Assembly (NCBI GenBank): GCA_944390575.1
Contig: CALXQJ010000007.1
Coordinates: 124,001 to 188,000 of the forward strand
Source: an uncultured Spirochaetota bacterium
Lineage (GTDB): Bacteria; Spirochaetota; Brachyspiria; Brachyspirales; Brachyspiraceae
Length of the DNA: 64,000 nucleotides
Reading direction: 5' to 3'
This document shows positions 37,115 to 46,439 of this stretch, one piece after another (the stretch's first letter is position 1; every line of letters begins with the position of its first letter). Both the position numbers and the translations under genes were made by a program. The notes under the pieces were generated by a model. It saw only the letters and a list, made by a program, of their open reading frames with translations, did no database searches and was not told the DNA's origin.

Positions 37115-37162
37115 ATTAGAAGAGTTGATTTAATAGAAGATAATTTAGAGAAAGTTAAATAA
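37115..37162 (+). pseudogene. Decayed start of an ankyrin gene
   Basis: The frame ATT AGA AGA GTT GAT TTA ATA GAA GAT AAT TTA GAG AAA GTT AAA TAA gives RRVDLIEDNLEKVK then stop, which mirrors the first residues of the next gene (MRRVDLVKASREGNLDKVKK). The ATG has become ATT and about three codons are missing. It looks like the remains of a lost ankyrin copy. Confidence 0.55.
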
Positions 37163-37327
37163 ATATTGACTAAAAATTACTTTTTATAATTTGGGGGATG
37201 TTTACATATTTCTGTGCTATATACTTTTTTCTTATATAAATCTACTTTAAAGGGAAATAAAAAATACATAATATTGTTATATTTTTCTATATTAAAAAAT
37301 AATTTTTATATATTAGGAGTTTTATAT

Positions 37328-38056
37328 ATGAGAAGAGTAGATTTAGTAAAGGCATCTAGAGAAGGTAATTTAGATAAAGTAAAGAAAATATTAAGTGAAG
37401 GTGGGGAGTATAAGCATAATGAGCTTGATATTGCTTTGTCATATTCATTTCAAAATGGAGATAGAGCTATTGTTATAGAGTTGCTTAAATTTGGTGCCAA
37501 TATTGATAGAGTAGTTTCTAAGAATTATTTTGAGCTTTACTGTAGTAATATTCATAATTGTAAATCTGATTGTGATGGACTTAATATTTTACTTTATCAT
37601 TATAGTAAGTATGGTGATATTGAATTGGTTGAATTATTAATAGATAGTGGGGTGTGTATTAATAGTTCTGATAAATATAATAAGACAGCTTTAATGTATG
37701 CTTCTGAAAATGGGCATATTGAAATAGTTAATTTATTACTTTTAAGTGGAGCTAAGATTAATGCTACTGACAAGTATAATAAAACAGCTTTGATGTATGC
37801 TATTGCTAATGGACATATTGAGGTTTTTAAATTTTTGATTGATAGTGGTGCTGATATTAATATTAAAAATATATATGGTACAACTGCTTTGATGTATGCA
37901 AGTGTTTATGGATATATAGATGCTACTAATTTATTGGTTGATAGTGGTGCTGATGTTAATATTAAAGACATATATGGTACAACTGCCTCTATGTATGCTA
38001 ATGTTAATGGTCATAAAGAGATAGTTGATATTTTAAAAAAAGTTGAGGTTTTATAG
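37328..38056 (+). CDS. Cytoplasmic ankyrin-repeat protein
   Basis: 242 residues from ATG 37328, chosen because AGGAG ends eight bases before it; an upstream in-frame ATG at 37214 has none. No signal peptide. It opens MRRVDLVKASREGNLDKVKKIL, an ankyrin cap, and carries six or so ankyrin repeats. The last four repeats are exact in spacing at DNA level: 99-base units beginning at 37685, 37784, 37883 and 37982, with the third and fourth almost identical. Such repeats can gain or lose units by recombination. Ankyrins bind other proteins; the partner is unknown. Confidence 0.85.
   Translation: MRRVDLVKASREGNLDKVKKILSEGGEYKHNELDIALSYSFQNGDRAIVIELLKFGANIDRVVSKNYFELYCSNIHNCKSDCDGLNILLYHYSKYGDIELVELLIDSGVCINSSDKYNKTALMYASENGHIEIVNLLLLSGAKINATDKYNKTALMYAIANGHIEVFKFLIDSGADINIKNIYGTTALMYASVYGYIDATNLLVDSGADVNIKDIYGTTASMYANVNGHKEIVDILKKVEVL
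37685..38056 (+). repeat. Tandem 99-base ankyrin units
   Basis: Units start at 37685, 37784, 37883 and 37982 (33 residues each). Units three and four share near-identical stretches (GATAGTGGTGCTGAT, ATATATGGTACAACTGC). The last is cut by the stop codon. Confidence 0.8.
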
Positions 38057-38059
38057 AGT

Positions 38060-38446
38060 ATGAAAAAGGAACTTAGACTTATTGAGTATATTAAAGATTC
38101 ATACTTTGAGATTATTGAGGAGATACTTGAGTGTGAGAATATCAATCTTGATTTTAAAGATAGTAGTGGTAATTCTCCTTTACTAATGGCTTATAAGAAA
38201 AATAATTTAGAAGTTATGGAGATGCTATTGGATGAGGGGGCTAATATTAATCTTGAGTATAACAATAATAAAACACTTTTAATTATTGCTTGTGAAGACA
38301 ATAATGAAGAGGTTGTAAATTTGCTTCTTTCTTATGATGATATTGATATTGATGTTCGAGATAATAATAATAAGTCAGCGATTGATTATGCTAAAGAAAA
38401 TGATAATCAAAATATTATAAAGATAATTAATAATATAACTTCTTAA
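38060..38446 (+). CDS. Short ankyrin-repeat protein
   Basis: 128 residues, three ankyrin repeats (INLDFKDSSGNSPLLMAYKK; GANINLEYNNNKTLLIIACE; IDIDVRDNNNKSAIDYAKEN). No signal. The ATG is three bases after the stop of the previous ankyrin gene, with GAGG upstream in that gene's end, so the two are one operon. Repeats are more diverged than in its neighbour, which argues for an older copy. Confidence 0.82.
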   Translation: MKKELRLIEYIKDSYFEIIEEILECENINLDFKDSSGNSPLLMAYKKNNLEVMEMLLDEGANINLEYNNNKTLLIIACEDNNEEVVNLLLSYDDIDIDVRDNNNKSAIDYAKENDNQNIIKIINNITS

Positions 38447-38478
38447 TAAGTACTAATAAATAAAAATAGGAGTAATAT

Positions 38479-39168
38479 ATGTATAATAGTTTTCAATTAA
38501 TAGATGCGGTAGCTAATAATAATGCTTCATTGGTAGATAGTTTAATTAAAAATGACAGTATAGATATTAATATAAGAGATGATAAAAATAATACTGCATT
38601 AATACTCGCAACAAAAAATGATAATGCTGAAATAGTTTCTATACTTTCTAAACACTCTTTATTGGATGTTAATCTTAGAGATGGTATTGATAGTGCTTTA
38701 ACTATTGCTATTAAGAGAAATAATGCTGAAATAGTAAATATTCTAACTAAGTGTAGTGGTATAGATTTAGATATTAAAGATAAGTTTGGTATAAGAGCTT
38801 TATATTTAGCTTATAGAAATGATAATAAAGAGATAATGAATATATTAATAAAAGCTGGAGCTAATATAAACTTACATAATGATGATGGAACAGTTTCTTT
38901 AACTTGTTCTGCATTTAATGGGAAAATAGATATTGTAAAACTTTTAGTAGAAAATAATGCAGATATTAATATACAAAACTCACATAAGTCTACAGCATTA
39001 CTTCTTGCATCATATAATAGACATATAGAGATAGTTCGTTTTTTGATAGAAAATGGTGCTGATTGTAATATTAAGAATGATAAAGGAGCTACTGCTTTAA
39101 GTATAGCTTTAAAGAAGGGATTTACTGATATAGCTGGTTTATTAAAAAATGCTGGTGCTTTAGAGTAA
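38479..39168 (+). CDS. Ankyrin-repeat protein
   Basis: 229 residues with about six ankyrin repeats (IDINIRDDKNNTALILATKN; LLDVNLRDGIDSALTIAIKR; GANINLHNDDGTVSLTCSAF; NADINIQNSHKSTALLLASY; GADCNIKNDKGATALSIALK). No signal peptide; acidic. AGGAG precedes the ATG; 32 bases after the short ankyrin gene, probably the same operon. The last repeat ends KNAGALE. Confidence 0.85.
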   Translation: MYNSFQLIDAVANNNASLVDSLIKNDSIDINIRDDKNNTALILATKNDNAEIVSILSKHSLLDVNLRDGIDSALTIAIKRNNAEIVNILTKCSGIDLDIKDKFGIRALYLAYRNDNKEIMNILIKAGANINLHNDDGTVSLTCSAFNGKIDIVKLLVENNADINIQNSHKSTALLLASYNRHIEIVRFLIENGADCNIKNDKGATALSIALKKGFTDIAGLLKNAGALE

Positions 39169-39189
39169 TTTTTATTGTTACAAAATACT

Positions 39190-39218
39190 TTGACAATTTA
39201 TTTTGCTTTTAGTATAAT
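39190..39218 (+). promoter_or_regulatory. Consensus sigma-70 promoter for META lipoprotein and dnaJ
   Basis: TTGACA at 39190-39195, 17 bases, TATAAT at 39213-39218; both hexamers perfect, about 33 bases before the lipoprotein ATG. Confidence 0.8.
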
Positions 39219-39251
39219 ATTTGCTTGAAATAAGGGGGAAATTTTTTATAT

Positions 39252-39659
39252 ATGAAAAAGTTTTTAGTTGTTTTTGGAGTTTTATTTATTATGTCTTGTT
39301 CTAATAAGTCTAATATTAGTTATGATGATTTATTTGGAAAGAGCTTTACATTAACAAATTTATATACGGATAAAAAGCTTACACTTCTTTTTGCAGATAC
39401 TAATTTTGTTAGTGGATATTCTGGTATTAATCGTTTTAATAGCTCTTTTAAATTAGAAGGTAATAATATTATATTTGAGAATATGATTAGTACATTAATG
39501 AGTGGTAGTGAAGAGGATATGAAAATAGAAGATAGCTATTTAAAGCTATTAAACTCTGCAAAAAATATTTCAATATCAGAAAACACTCTCACTATAGAAA
39601 CTACAACAGGTACTAATTTAATTTATGAGTATAGTGGTGATGCTAATATTATTATGTAG
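39252..39659 (+). CDS. META-domain (HslJ-like) lipoprotein
   Basis: 135 residues with a lipobox (LFIMSC, Cys16). The rest is one META/HslJ domain: SFTLTNLYTDKKLTLLFADTN, VSGYSGINRFNSSF (the family's VsGxxGCNxF motif, with Ile in place of Cys), and ISTLMSGSEEDMK. In E. coli HslJ is a heat-inducible outer-membrane-associated protein; here the gene lies directly before dnaJ behind a strong promoter, which fits a stress role but does not prove it. AAGGGGGA upstream of the ATG. Confidence 0.85.
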   Translation: MKKFLVVFGVLFIMSCSNKSNISYDDLFGKSFTLTNLYTDKKLTLLFADTNFVSGYSGINRFNSSFKLEGNNIIFENMISTLMSGSEEDMKIEDSYLKLLNSAKNISISENTLTIETTTGTNLIYEYSGDANIIM

Positions 39660-39694
39660 TAATAATTTTTTAATTATGAGGGGATATATATTAA

Positions 39695-40813
39695 ATGGCG
39701 AATAAAAGAGATTATTATGAAGTATTGGGAGTTTCAAAGACTGCTAATTCTGATGAGATAAAAAAGGCTTATAGAAAACTTGCTATGCAGTATCACCCTG
39801 ATAGAAATCCGGGTAATAAAGAGGCTGAAGATAAGTTTAAAGAAGCTACAGAGGCTTATGAGATATTATCTGATGAAAAGAAAAGAGCACAGTATGATAG
39901 ATTTGGGTTTCAGGGGGTACATAGTGACTTTGCTGATGCTTATGGTAGTGGTGGTTTTGATTTTTCATCATTCTTTGGTGGAGGCGGTGGTGGCTTCGAT
40001 ATTGATGATATATTTAGTTCGTTTTTTGGTGGTGGGCGTTCTTCGTCTCGTCAAAAAAGAGGGCGTGATATTCGATATGATCTTACTTTATCTTTAGAGG
40101 ATGCTGTTTTTGGTAAGAAAACAGAAATAAAGTTAGAAAAGAATGATGTTTGTGATGCTTGTAATGGTTCTGGAGCTGAGATTGGATCTAAAAGTGAAAC
40201 CTGTCCTACTTGTCGTGGTGCTGGTGAGGTTAGGATGTCTCAGGGATTTTTTAGTGTTCGTCAAACTTGTTCTAGATGTGGTGGAAAGGGTTCTATTATT
40301 TCTAATCCTTGTAATAAGTGTAGAGGTACTGGTTCTATTAAGAAACCTAAGACTATATCTGTAAATATACCTCGTGGTATTGAGGACGGCACTCAATTAA
40401 GAGTTTCTGGAGAGGGAGAATATATTTCTGGGGGTGTTGCTGGTGATTTATATTTAATGATACATGTTGCACCTCATAATCATTTCTTAAGAGATGGATT
40501 GGATTTAATTACTGAGGTTGGTATTAATATTGTTCAGGCTACGCTTGGGGATGATATATTTATTACAACATTAGATAAGAAAAAATTAAAATTAAAAATT
40601 CCTGCAGGAACTAATAGTGGACAAGTATTTAAGTTAAAGGGTAGTGGAGCTTATCATATTAATAAAAACTTTAGAGGGGATTTACTTGTTATTGTTAATA
40701 TTGATGTTTCTAATAAATTATCTTCTGAAGAGAAGAGATTGTACTCTGAGCTTAAGAAAGTTATAGATAAAAATGAAGAACCTGTTTTAAGAAAGCCTAT
40801 GAGAAATATTTAA
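39695..40813 (+). CDS. dnaJ: Chaperone protein DnaJ
   Basis: J-domain co-chaperone that stimulates DnaK. J domain with HPD at 34-36 (YHPDRNPGN), a Gly/Phe-rich region ([15 protein letters not shown]), four CxxCxGxG zinc motifs ([32 protein letters not shown]) and the C-terminal substrate domain. 372 residues, normal. It is separated from dnaK by about 3 kb of ankyrin genes, unlike the usual dnaK-dnaJ pairing. Probably co-transcribed with the META lipoprotein. Its stop overlaps the convergent glycosyltransferase stop in TTAA. Confidence 0.98.
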   Translation: MANKRDYYEVLGVSKTANSDEIKKAYRKLAMQYHPDRNPGNKEAEDKFKEATEAYEILSDEKKRAQYDRFGFQGVHSDFADAYGSGGFDFSSFFGGGGGGFDIDDIFSSFFGGGRSSSRQKRGRDIRYDLTLSLEDAVFGKKTEIKLEKNDVCDACNGSGAEIGSKSETCPTCRGAGEVRMSQGFFSVRQTCSRCGGKGSIISNPCNKCRGTGSIKKPKTISVNIPRGIEDGTQLRVSGEGEYISGGVAGDLYLMIHVAPHNHFLRDGLDLITEVGINIVQATLGDDIFITTLDKKKLKLKIPAGTNSGQVFKLKGSGAYHINKNFRGDLLVIVNIDVSNKLSSEEKRLYSELKKVIDKNEEPVLRKPMRNI

Positions 40814-41883
40814 TTATTATAGTAGTTTTCTATAATTTCTAATATTTTATCTGAGGTTTTTACTTCTAAAGTAATATTTGAAGATTGTAATTTTGTATAT
40901 ACTTCTTCAGATATTACTTTTAATTTTTCTGAAAGAGATATAGAGTTTTCACTATTAAAAAACACAATATTATTATTTTCTTTTTTACTTACTATCTCAT
41001 ATACTAATGACTTATTATCTGCAACTACTATCATATCATAATATTCAGCTAAAATTAATTCTATACAAAAACAGTCATTCTTATCATAAATAATAATAAC
41101 TTTTGACTTTTCTAATATTTCTACTACTTTATCTTTATCACTTTTATTTATTATCTCAACATAAGAATCTATATTAAGTTTTTTTATAATATTATGTAAT
41201 TCTTTACATTCACCTATAATTTTTAAGTTATATTTCTCTTTAGCTTCTTTAAGATATAAAGCAAAAGCATTAATACATCTATATATAGATTTCACATCAT
41301 CAAAAAATATAACAAAATTGTTTTCTTTTTTATAATTATTTTTCTTAATATCAGTGTATAGTGAGTAGAAAGGATATATTATCTCTATATTATTTTTTAT
41401 ATTATCATGTATATATAGTAGTTTATTTTTTACTTTTTCTTTTGATGCTAAAAATATGTCTATATAATTTGCACTTTGATAATCTAATTTTCTGTTAAGA
41501 TTATTTGTTATTTTAAATACTTCATTTTTATAAAGTTGATCTTGAAAGTTTATATTATATGATATAATGATAGGAGAATTATTATATTTCTTTTTTATCA
41601 TCATTTTTTTTGTTAATGAAGCTACTATATTCATAGGATAATCAATTGCTATTATTGCATATTGATTTTGTATATAGTTTAGTATTTGCTTTGCATATTT
41701 TTTGTATGATTTTCCTTTTAATTGTTTTTTTGCTATATATGCTGCAAAGTTTTTATCAAATTTTTTTGAGAATATTGTAACCTTTATATCTTTTTTATAA
41801 AGCTCATCCATCAAGCTTATAATAAACTGATTTGTTTTATTGTCTGTACTAATATTATGTACTAAAAAAATAATTTCTTTCAT
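40810..41883 (-). CDS. Glycosyltransferase-like (GT-B fold) protein
   Basis: 357 residues, no signal peptide. The layout of two Rossmann-like halves fits GT-B enzymes: the N-terminal [21 protein letters not shown] resembles the acceptor domain of GT4 proteins, and the C-terminal half has [19 protein letters not shown] and the weak E-x7-E-like segment [19 protein letters not shown]. The usual GT4 glycine-rich motif is poorly kept, so activity is unsure. No Shine-Dalgarno sequence. No sugar cluster is nearby. A surface-glycan role is plausible. Confidence 0.6.
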   Translation of the reverse strand: MKEIIFLVHNISTDNKTNQFIISLMDELYKKDIKVTIFSKKFDKNFAAYIAKKQLKGKSYKKYAKQILNYIQNQYAIIAIDYPMNIVASLTKKMMIKKKYNNSPIIISYNINFQDQLYKNEVFKITNNLNRKLDYQSANYIDIFLASKEKVKNKLLYIHDNIKNNIEIIYPFYSLYTDIKKNNYKKENNFVIFFDDVKSIYRCINAFALYLKEAKEKYNLKIIGECKELHNIIKKLNIDSYVEIINKSDKDKVVEILEKSKVIIIYDKNDCFCIELILAEYYDMIVVADNKSLVYEIVSKKENNNIVFFNSENSISLSEKLKVISEEVYTKLQSSNITLEVKTSDKILEIIENYYNN

Positions 41884-41952
41884 TTTATAATATTTACAAT
41901 ACTCTATTCCGATAGTTTTAAATGCTATATAAATTAGGGAGCATAAATAATT

Positions 41953-44682
41953 ATGAGAATAATATTAAGTATATTTTTTATGTTCTATATCTCGGCATAT
42001 TCTAGAGATATTTTACAAAATTACAATAGATTAGATGATAGAAATGTTAATATTTCATTAAATAGTATTTATGTTCGTACTAATGATGTTTATGATGTAT
42101 CTTCTGCTGCTGGTATTTCTGTAGAGAAGTTGCCTGGATATATAGATAGTGCAAAGTCTCTTATTAGTAGTAAAAATTATTTTGAGGCTATAGAGTATTT
42201 AAATGACTTAGATGCTAAGTATAAAAACTATGCTGATATATTTTATTTAAGGGGTATTGCCTATTTAAAGGCTGGTGATATTGCTTATGCTACTCGTGAT
42301 TTTGAACAGTTATTATATTTATATTTTAAAGATGAGAGTATGTATAATACTGTTGGTGAGTTTTTTGAGCTTATTAATGACTATGAATTAGCACTTAGAA
42401 CATATTTACTTGCATATAAGGTTAGTAAAGATGCTAAATGGCTTTCTCGTGCTGGTCAATTAGCTTTATCTAATGGTGATATTAATGGTGCTAATAATTA
42501 TTTTAATATGATATCATCATCTCCTTATGGTAGAGAGGGTATTGCTGATATACTTTTTGCTAATAAGGAATATACAAAAGCTATAGAGACTTATTCTAAT
42601 GCTATGAAACAATTTTCTAATTCTGATGATGATTATAGAGTTGTTAGTAAAATATCAAATACTATGATTCAAATGCAGTTATATTTATGGCAAAATAACT
42701 TAGATAGAAAGAGTTATAATAATGCTATATCTATATTAGATAAGATAGTAGATTATAGTTATCAGTATCCAGAAATTACTTTGGCTAGAGCTAAGACTTA
42801 TTTTTATATGAATAATTATAGAGAAGCTAAAAACTTATTAACAAGTTTTATAGTACAGTATAAAGCTTATGATGAGGCTTATGCATTGCTTGCTCAAATA
42901 TATTTATTAGAGAATAATGAAAAGGCAGCTATTGAATTATTAGAAAAAGGACTTAGAGATTTTTACGCTAATCCAAGACTGTATGAGCTTTTTGCAAATA
43001 TATTATATAATATAGGATATTCATACTATCCAAGTAAATTAATTTCTCAGATTATAGATATATATGAAGTATCAGATGAGAATAAAATAGAATATGTTAA
43101 ATATCTAATAAATACTAAAAAATATACAGAAGCTCATAATGTACTTGCAAAGATTAACTCATATCAGGCTACTGCAAAGGGATTAAAAGATACTATAGAG
43201 TATAATAAGATATTAGATAAGGTGCTTATTTTAGAAAAGAGTGATTATTATGTAGATATAATGTCTCTACTTTCTAAGTATAGGTTTACTGGATATGAAG
43301 AGCAGATGAGAGTTTATTATATAGCTAAGTCTTATTATAAATTGGGCTCTATAGATAAAGCTATTGACACTTTAAAAGATGCTTTTGAGAGGGGGGATAT
43401 TAGTGTTAATAACGTTTTACTTCTTAGAGTTCTTTTAACTTTGCGTTCTCAGGATGGTGGTACTATTTATGAGAGTGAAGTTGATACTACTTATATAAAG
43501 GCTACTGAGCTTTGGGAAGAAGATTTAGTTGAAAATACTAATTTAGTTTTAGATAAAATATATGAGTATGTTCGTTTTAAGCAGTATGATGAAGCTTTAT
43601 CTTATATTGATGCTATAAAAACAAGAGGATTTGATTATAGCTTTATTAAGAAACTTCAATCTATAGTTTATGGATATTATGCTTCTAATCTTTATGAGCA
43701 GAGTAAATATGATTTGGCTTTATCTGTTGCTAATATTGCTATACAAAGAAATAGAGAAAATTATGATGCACAGGCTATAAAAACAGATATTGATATTGAT
43801 GCTTATAAAGAATCTGTTGGCGACTATGAGAATACTGATGTTTATGTTAAGCTTTCTAAGTATAGAGAACGTGTATTAAATAAGGCAGTGCCATATCTTG
43901 AAAATTATATACTTCTTGCTGAGGCCCTTGTTAATGAGTATGATATTAAGGGGTATGAGATTATTAATAAAATATTTCCTTATATTAATAAGAATGGTGG
44001 TAAGGATGTTATTCTTGGTAGAATATATAATAAGAGTAGAATGTATTCATATTCTATTAAGTCTTATAATAAGGCTGCTGCTTATATGAAAATAGATTTA
44101 TTAAATGAGATTGATAGCTTAATTGCAGCAAGAGAGAGTTCTACTCCATACTATGAAAATAATGCATTAGATGAAAGAGATCATTATGCTTTAGCTAAGC
44201 TTTATACTTATATGAAAAGATATAATGATGCATTTAAAAATATTAATACTGCTTTGATATTTAATAAAAATAATTTGGATTATGTATATCAGATTTCATA
44301 TATTAATGAACTTGTTGGGAATGTTGATCAGGCACTTTCTGGATATAAGTATATTATATCTAGAAACAAAAGACATGCTGCTGCAAATTATAGGGCTGCT
44401 CTTTTGTCTTTTCAGGTTTATAAAAACTTTGATGATGCTAAAAATTATGCATTTAATTATATAGCTGTTACTCCTGATGATTATAGTGGTTATGAGCTTT
44501 TAGGAAGAATATATCATATATATGCATCTTCTTATGCTACTATAAATAAAAGAACTATATTAAGTGATTCATTAACTTCATATAAAAAGGCTCTAAATAA
44601 GGCAGTATGGGCTAAAGACTCAAAGGCAAGAGAAAATATTCTTAGAGAAATTGATTTGGTGTCTACAAAGATTTATGAATAA
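41953..44682 (+). CDS. Large exported TPR protein
   Basis: 909 residues with a signal peptide (about 1-17, MRIILSIFFMFYISAYS). Tetratricopeptide repeats run over most of the length (FEAIEYLNDLDAKYKNYADI; GDINGANNYFNMIS; NNYREAKNLLTSFIVQYK; KAAIELLEKGLRDFYANPRL; KYDLALSVANIAIQRNRENY; VDQALSGYKYIISRNKRHAA). No enzymatic domain. GGGAG precedes the ATG. It converges on the kinase gene with a ten-base overlap of the ends. A periplasmic assembly or envelope scaffold is likely, but no partner is evident. Confidence 0.8.
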   Translation: MRIILSIFFMFYISAYSRDILQNYNRLDDRNVNISLNSIYVRTNDVYDVSSAAGISVEKLPGYIDSAKSLISSKNYFEAIEYLNDLDAKYKNYADIFYLRGIAYLKAGDIAYATRDFEQLLYLYFKDESMYNTVGEFFELINDYELALRTYLLAYKVSKDAKWLSRAGQLALSNGDINGANNYFNMISSSPYGREGIADILFANKEYTKAIETYSNAMKQFSNSDDDYRVVSKISNTMIQMQLYLWQNNLDRKSYNNAISILDKIVDYSYQYPEITLARAKTYFYMNNYREAKNLLTSFIVQYKAYDEAYALLAQIYLLENNEKAAIELLEKGLRDFYANPRLYELFANILYNIGYSYYPSKLISQIIDIYEVSDENKIEYVKYLINTKKYTEAHNVLAKINSYQATAKGLKDTIEYNKILDKVLILEKSDYYVDIMSLLSKYRFTGYEEQMRVYYIAKSYYKLGSIDKAIDTLKDAFERGDISVNNVLLLRVLLTLRSQDGGTIYESEVDTTYIKATELWEEDLVENTNLVLDKIYEYVRFKQYDEALSYIDAIKTRGFDYSFIKKLQSIVYGYYASNLYEQSKYDLALSVANIAIQRNRENYDAQAIKTDIDIDAYKESVGDYENTDVYVKLSKYRERVLNKAVPYLENYILLAEALVNEYDIKGYEIINKIFPYINKNGGKDVILGRIYNKSRMYSYSIKSYNKAAAYMKIDLLNEIDSLIAARESSTPYYENNALDERDHYALAKLYTYMKRYNDAFKNINTALIFNKNNLDYVYQISYINELVGNVDQALSGYKYIISRNKRHAAANYRAALLSFQVYKNFDDAKNYAFNYIAVTPDDYSGYELLGRIYHIYASSYATINKRTILSDSLTSYKKALNKAVWAKDSKARENILREIDLVSTKIYE

Positions 44683-45491
44683 TTATTAAGTAGTTTTACT
44701 CTTTTTTCAGGTATAATTCCGTGTATTATATCATCATTGTCTTTTATAGCTTCATCAATCATTTGAAATACAAAGTCTGTAGATATTTTTAAAGCTTCAT
44801 TTATTGATTTATTTTTTAGTATAAATCCTAATAGTGTAGAAGCAAAAGCATCTCCAGTTCCTGGTATACTTATATTTATTTTTTTGTTGTATATAGTGTT
44901 TATATCTCCATTTGAATATGATAAACATCCTATTTTGTCACTGTCTTTTTCTACACTAGTAACTACAATAGTATTAGCTCCCATTTTTTCTAACTCTATA
45001 CACATATTAACTATTTCATTTTCTGAATACTGTTTTTTAGGATCTTTATCTGTTAGTATAGCTAATTCAGTTATATTTGGAGTTGCTATAGTTGAGTATT
45101 TAATTATTTTTCTCATAGCATCAATGTGTTTATCTGTAATTGAAGAATATAATTTGCCATTATCTCCTAATATAGGATCCAACATAATATTATTAAATTT
45201 AAAATGCTGTATTAAATCTATAATTATTTCTGGTTGTTTTTCAGATGAAATCCATCCTATATAAAATGCATCAAAGTCAGGTTTTCTTATTTTTAGTTCT
45301 TTTACTATATTTTCTAATTGCTCAGTTAAGCTACAAGCATAAAAAGATTCAAATGCAGTATGATTTGACAATATTACACTCACTAATGGAGAAACTTCTA
45401 TACCTAAATATGAAAGTATAGGTATATTTACAGTTAAAGCAGCTTTACCGTATGTGCATAAATCATTTATTATTAGTATATTTTTTTTCAT
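44673..45491 (-). CDS. pdxY: Pyridoxal kinase-like protein (PfkB/ribokinase fold)
   Basis: 272 residues of the pyridoxal/pyridoxamine kinase group of the ribokinase superfamily: ILIINDLCTYGKAALTVN at the start (the YG substrate region), DPILGDNGKLYSSI, ATPNITELAILT (a signature of PdxY/PdxK), and the ATP/anion-hole motif ISIPGTGDAFASTLLGF with the catalytic Asp. It should phosphorylate vitamin B6 vitamers as part of PLP salvage. Start ATG overlaps the last base of the small preceding gene. Exact substrate among B6 forms is not resolved. Confidence 0.85.
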   Translation of the reverse strand: MKKNILIINDLCTYGKAALTVNIPILSYLGIEVSPLVSVILSNHTAFESFYACSLTEQLENIVKELKIRKPDFDAFYIGWISSEKQPEIIIDLIQHFKFNNIMLDPILGDNGKLYSSITDKHIDAMRKIIKYSTIATPNITELAILTDKDPKKQYSENEIVNMCIELEKMGANTIVVTSVEKDSDKIGCLSYSNGDINTIYNKKINISIPGTGDAFASTLLGFILKNKSINEALKISTDFVFQMIDEAIKDNDDIIHGIIPEKRVKLLNNYS

Positions 45492-45709
45492 TATTTAAAT
45501 ATTATAATATCATCACTTCCCAACATTACTCTAAATCCAACACTTTCTGCGTAATAAGCGAAGTCTTCTAGTTTCATGTTGTATGTGTCTTTTATATATT
45601 GTTTTGAGATATTTAATTTTTTATGTCCACGCATAAAAGCATCTAAGTCGTATGTATTATTTCCGAATTTTTTTTCTATTTCCATTTGAAATGGGTTTTT
45701 TCTGCTCAC
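45491..45709 (-). CDS. Small hypothetical protein
   Basis: 72 residues, start GTG with AAAGGA eight bases upstream. Basic N-terminus, then FGNNTYDLDAFMRGHKKLN and an end GFRVMLGSDDIIIF. No motif I recognise and no membrane segment. It overlaps the kinase start by one base, so the two genes are translated together. The RBS spacing and coding pattern support it as real. Confidence 0.7.
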   Translation of the reverse strand: MSRKNPFQMEIEKKFGNNTYDLDAFMRGHKKLNISKQYIKDTYNMKLEDFAYYAESVGFRVMLGSDDIIIFK

Positions 45710-45812
45710 TTTTAGAATCCTTTAACACAAAAAATATATTATAATACGATGATAATATATAATATAACTATTCGTATGTCAATATAATTTTCTTTTATGT
45801 ATAGTTTATTTC

Positions 45813-45840
45813 TTGACATATATTTTAATTAGTTTATAAT
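45813..45840 (+). promoter_or_regulatory. Near-consensus promoter of gmk-rpoZ-miaA
   Basis: TTGACA at 45813-45818, 16 bases, TATAAT at 45835-45840; gmk starts 28 bases on. Confidence 0.7.
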
Positions 45841-45867
45841 TATCGAAATTCTTTTTTAGGCACATTA

Positions 45868-46410
45868 ATGAGTAATATAATAGTTATTACAGCTCCATCG
45901 GCATCAGGTAAAACAACTCTTATAAAAAAATATATGTCAAATCACCCTAATGCTTTATTTAGTGTGTCATATACAACAAGAGCTATTCGAGATGGAGAAG
46001 TTGATGGGCGTGATTATTATTTTATAGATGTACAAAAGTTTGAAGAAATGATTTCTGAAGACTTATTTATAGAGTGGGCTAAAGTTCATGATAATTATTA
46101 TGGAACTGCTATTTCTGAACTTGAAAAAGCTAATGATAATCAAGTATTGATATTGGATATAGATATTCAAGGTGCTTTATACTTAAAAGAAAAGAAAATA
46201 GAGGCTAAGTATATTTTTATAGAACCACCTTCTATTGATTCTTTAAAAGAACGCCTTATATCAAGAGGTAGTGAAACAGAAGAGAGTATTAAGCTTAGAC
46301 TTTGGAATGCTAAAAGGGAATTAGAGTATAAAGATAGATTTGATATAATTATCAAAAATGAAGATATAGATACTGCTTATAGAGAATTAGAAAATACTAT
46401 AAATAATTAA
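45868..46410 (+). CDS. gmk: Guanylate kinase
   Basis: Phosphorylates GMP to GDP with ATP. P-loop at residues 7-15 (APSASGKTT), the GMP-binding region SVSYTTRAIRDGEVDGRDYYF, EWAKVHDNYYGT and the lid with RLISRGSETEESI. 180 residues, slightly short but complete. Weak AGG before the ATG. First gene of an operon with rpoZ and miaA, an arrangement seen in many bacteria (gmk-rpoZ). Confidence 0.97.
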   Translation: MSNIIVITAPSASGKTTLIKKYMSNHPNALFSVSYTTRAIRDGEVDGRDYYFIDVQKFEEMISEDLFIEWAKVHDNYYGTAISELEKANDNQVLILDIDIQGALYLKEKKIEAKYIFIEPPSIDSLKERLISRGSETEESIKLRLWNAKRELEYKDRFDIIIKNEDIDTAYRELENTINN

Positions 46411-46439
46411 AATAATTATAAATATTAGAGGGGGATATA

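Noticed and set aside
37166-37190. Promoter TTGACT...TATAAT before the ankyrin gene at 37328
   Set aside because: The spacer is only 13 bases, too short for a normal promoter, though the TATAAT could serve with another -35.
37214-37327. N-terminal extension of the ankyrin gene from ATG 37214
   Set aside because: No ribosome site before 37214, while AGGAG sits eight bases before ATG 37328 and the ankyrin cap starts there.
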